A program made the translations under genes and the position numbers. A DNA stretch of 64,000 bases, from positions 3,550,001 through 3,614,000 of the forward strand of contig NZ_LT907844.1 of NCBI RefSeq assembly GCF_900215505.1, read 5' to 3'. Shown here piece after piece: positions 63,416-64,000 of this stretch (position 1 is the stretch's first letter; every line of letters starts with the position of its first letter). Origin of the DNA: Cohaesibacter sp. ES.047 (GTDB lineage: Bacteria; Pseudomonadota; Alphaproteobacteria; Rhizobiales; Cohaesibacteraceae). Under the pieces are notes generated by a model that was given only the letters and a program-made list of their open reading frames with translations, had not been told where the DNA came from and ran no database searches.

Positions 63416-64000
63416 ATGACAGACGTGCGAATAGAAACCGACTCATTTGGACCGCTCGAGGTGCCGACCGACAAATATTACGGTGCCCAGACCGCGCGTT
63501 CCCTGATCAACTTCCCCATCGGCGAGGAGACCATGCCCAAACCCGTCATTCGGGCTCTTGGCATCATCAAGCGGTCCGCCGCATCGGCCAACCTCAAGCT
63601 CGACAATATAGACGAGGCCATCGGCAAGACGATTATAGCCGCTGCGGAAGAAGTTGCCGACGGCAAGCTCAATGACCATTTCCCGTTGTCGATCTGGCAG
63701 ACCGGCTCGGGCACCCAATCCAACATGAACAGCAACGAGGTGATCTCCAACCGATCTATCGAGATGCTCGGTGGCGAGCTGGGGTCCAAGGAGCCGGTTC
63801 ACCCTAATGATCATTGTAACCGCAGCCAGTCCTCAAATGACACGTTCCCCACGGCGATGCATATCGCGGCGGCTGAAGAGATCAACAAGAGCCTCATTCC
63901 CGCGCTCGAAAAGCTCGGAGGCACCCTCTCGGACAAGTCCAAGAGCTTTGAGGACATCATCAAGATCGGACGCACGCATCTACAGGATGCCACGCCCCTG
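63416..64000 (+). CDS. fumC: Class II fumarate hydratase (partial, N-terminal 195 residues)
   Basis: The frame begins '[20 protein letters not shown]' and continues open to the window edge. Conserved class II motifs are '[20 protein letters not shown]' (near residue 94) and '[17 protein letters not shown]' (near 137), which bind substrate. The histidine of '[11 protein letters not shown]' at the window edge is the standard catalytic region. It is the iron-independent counterpart of the class I enzyme encoded at 59911-61527. The gene is cut only by the end of the window. Confidence 0.95.
   Translation, partial: MTDVRIETDSFGPLEVPTDKYYGAQTARSLINFPIGEETMPKPVIRALGIIKRSAASANLKLDNIDEAIGKTIIAAAEEVADGKLNDHFPLSIWQTGSGTQSNMNSNEVISNRSIEMLGGELGSKEPVHPNDHCNRSQSSNDTFPTAMHIAAAEEINKSLIPALEKLGGTLSDKSKSFEDIIKIGRTHLQDATPL

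Overview
The window reads as the chromosome of a marine or halotolerant alphaproteobacterium, probably Hyphomicrobiales and perhaps close to Cohaesibacter. The evidence is a TRAP-fed ectoine catabolic cluster, Rhizobiales-style proteins (a PleC/DivJ-like histidine kinase, the cobS-DUF1289-aspartic protease order, DUF971, an Ldt) and moderately high GC in the housekeeping parts. The genus is inference only.

Layout. (1) 1-12,772: a near-complete ectoine/hydroxyectoine regulon in one direction. It holds a TRAP importer (uehABC) with its universal stress protein, eutABC for the hydroxyectoine branch, doeA (ectoine hydrolase), doeB (deacetylase), doeC and doeD (to aspartate), and a doeX-type AsnC regulator behind a terminator. 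The usual EnuR (MocR/GntR) regulator is not in the window. (2) 12,773-31,190: a decayed genomic island that abuts the 5' end of dusA and carries a truncated tyrosine integrase. It consists almost wholly of insertion sequences of the IS30, IS3, IS21, IS5, IS630 and IS256 families nested in one another. The only non-IS cargo is an AT-rich two-gene operon for a GT25-like glycosyltransferase and an FkbM-type methyltransferase. (3) 31,248-55,519: housekeeping chromosome. It contains dusA, an aspartic protease, DUF1289, cobS/cobT, a sensor kinase, a UDG-like protein, an AsnC regulator, a 3-hydroxyisobutyrate dehydrogenase-like gene with a duplicated remnant, glyS, a TetR/SDR pair, a polar amino-acid ABC importer without an ATPase, molybdenum cofactor genes (mobB, mobA, moaA), mrp, three exporters, DUF971 and an L,D-transpeptidase. 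(4) 55,520-59,885: a cell-envelope and accessory stretch with an autotransporter-like barrel protein, an unrecognised AT-rich membrane protein whose start appears displaced by a frameshift, and an IS200 element. (5) 59,911-64,000: a class I fumarase, a DsrE-like protein, a DoxX protein and the start of class II fumC.

How it works together. The first 12 kb should import ectoines at low cost and convert them to L-aspartate. Hydroxyectoine intermediates go through EutABC, ectoine is opened by DoeA, deacetylated by DoeB, transaminated by DoeD and oxidised by DoeC. The island shows the sequence of its own decay: IS3 landed in IS30, then IS30 and IS21 landed in IS3; IS256 landed in a second IS21; IS630 landed on the edge of an IS5. 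No CRISPR array, rRNA or tRNA was seen. The best candidates for something undescribed are the three-helix membrane protein at 57.5-59.0 kb and the FkbM/GT25-like cassette. The ectoine locus itself is a known system with a variant gene order.
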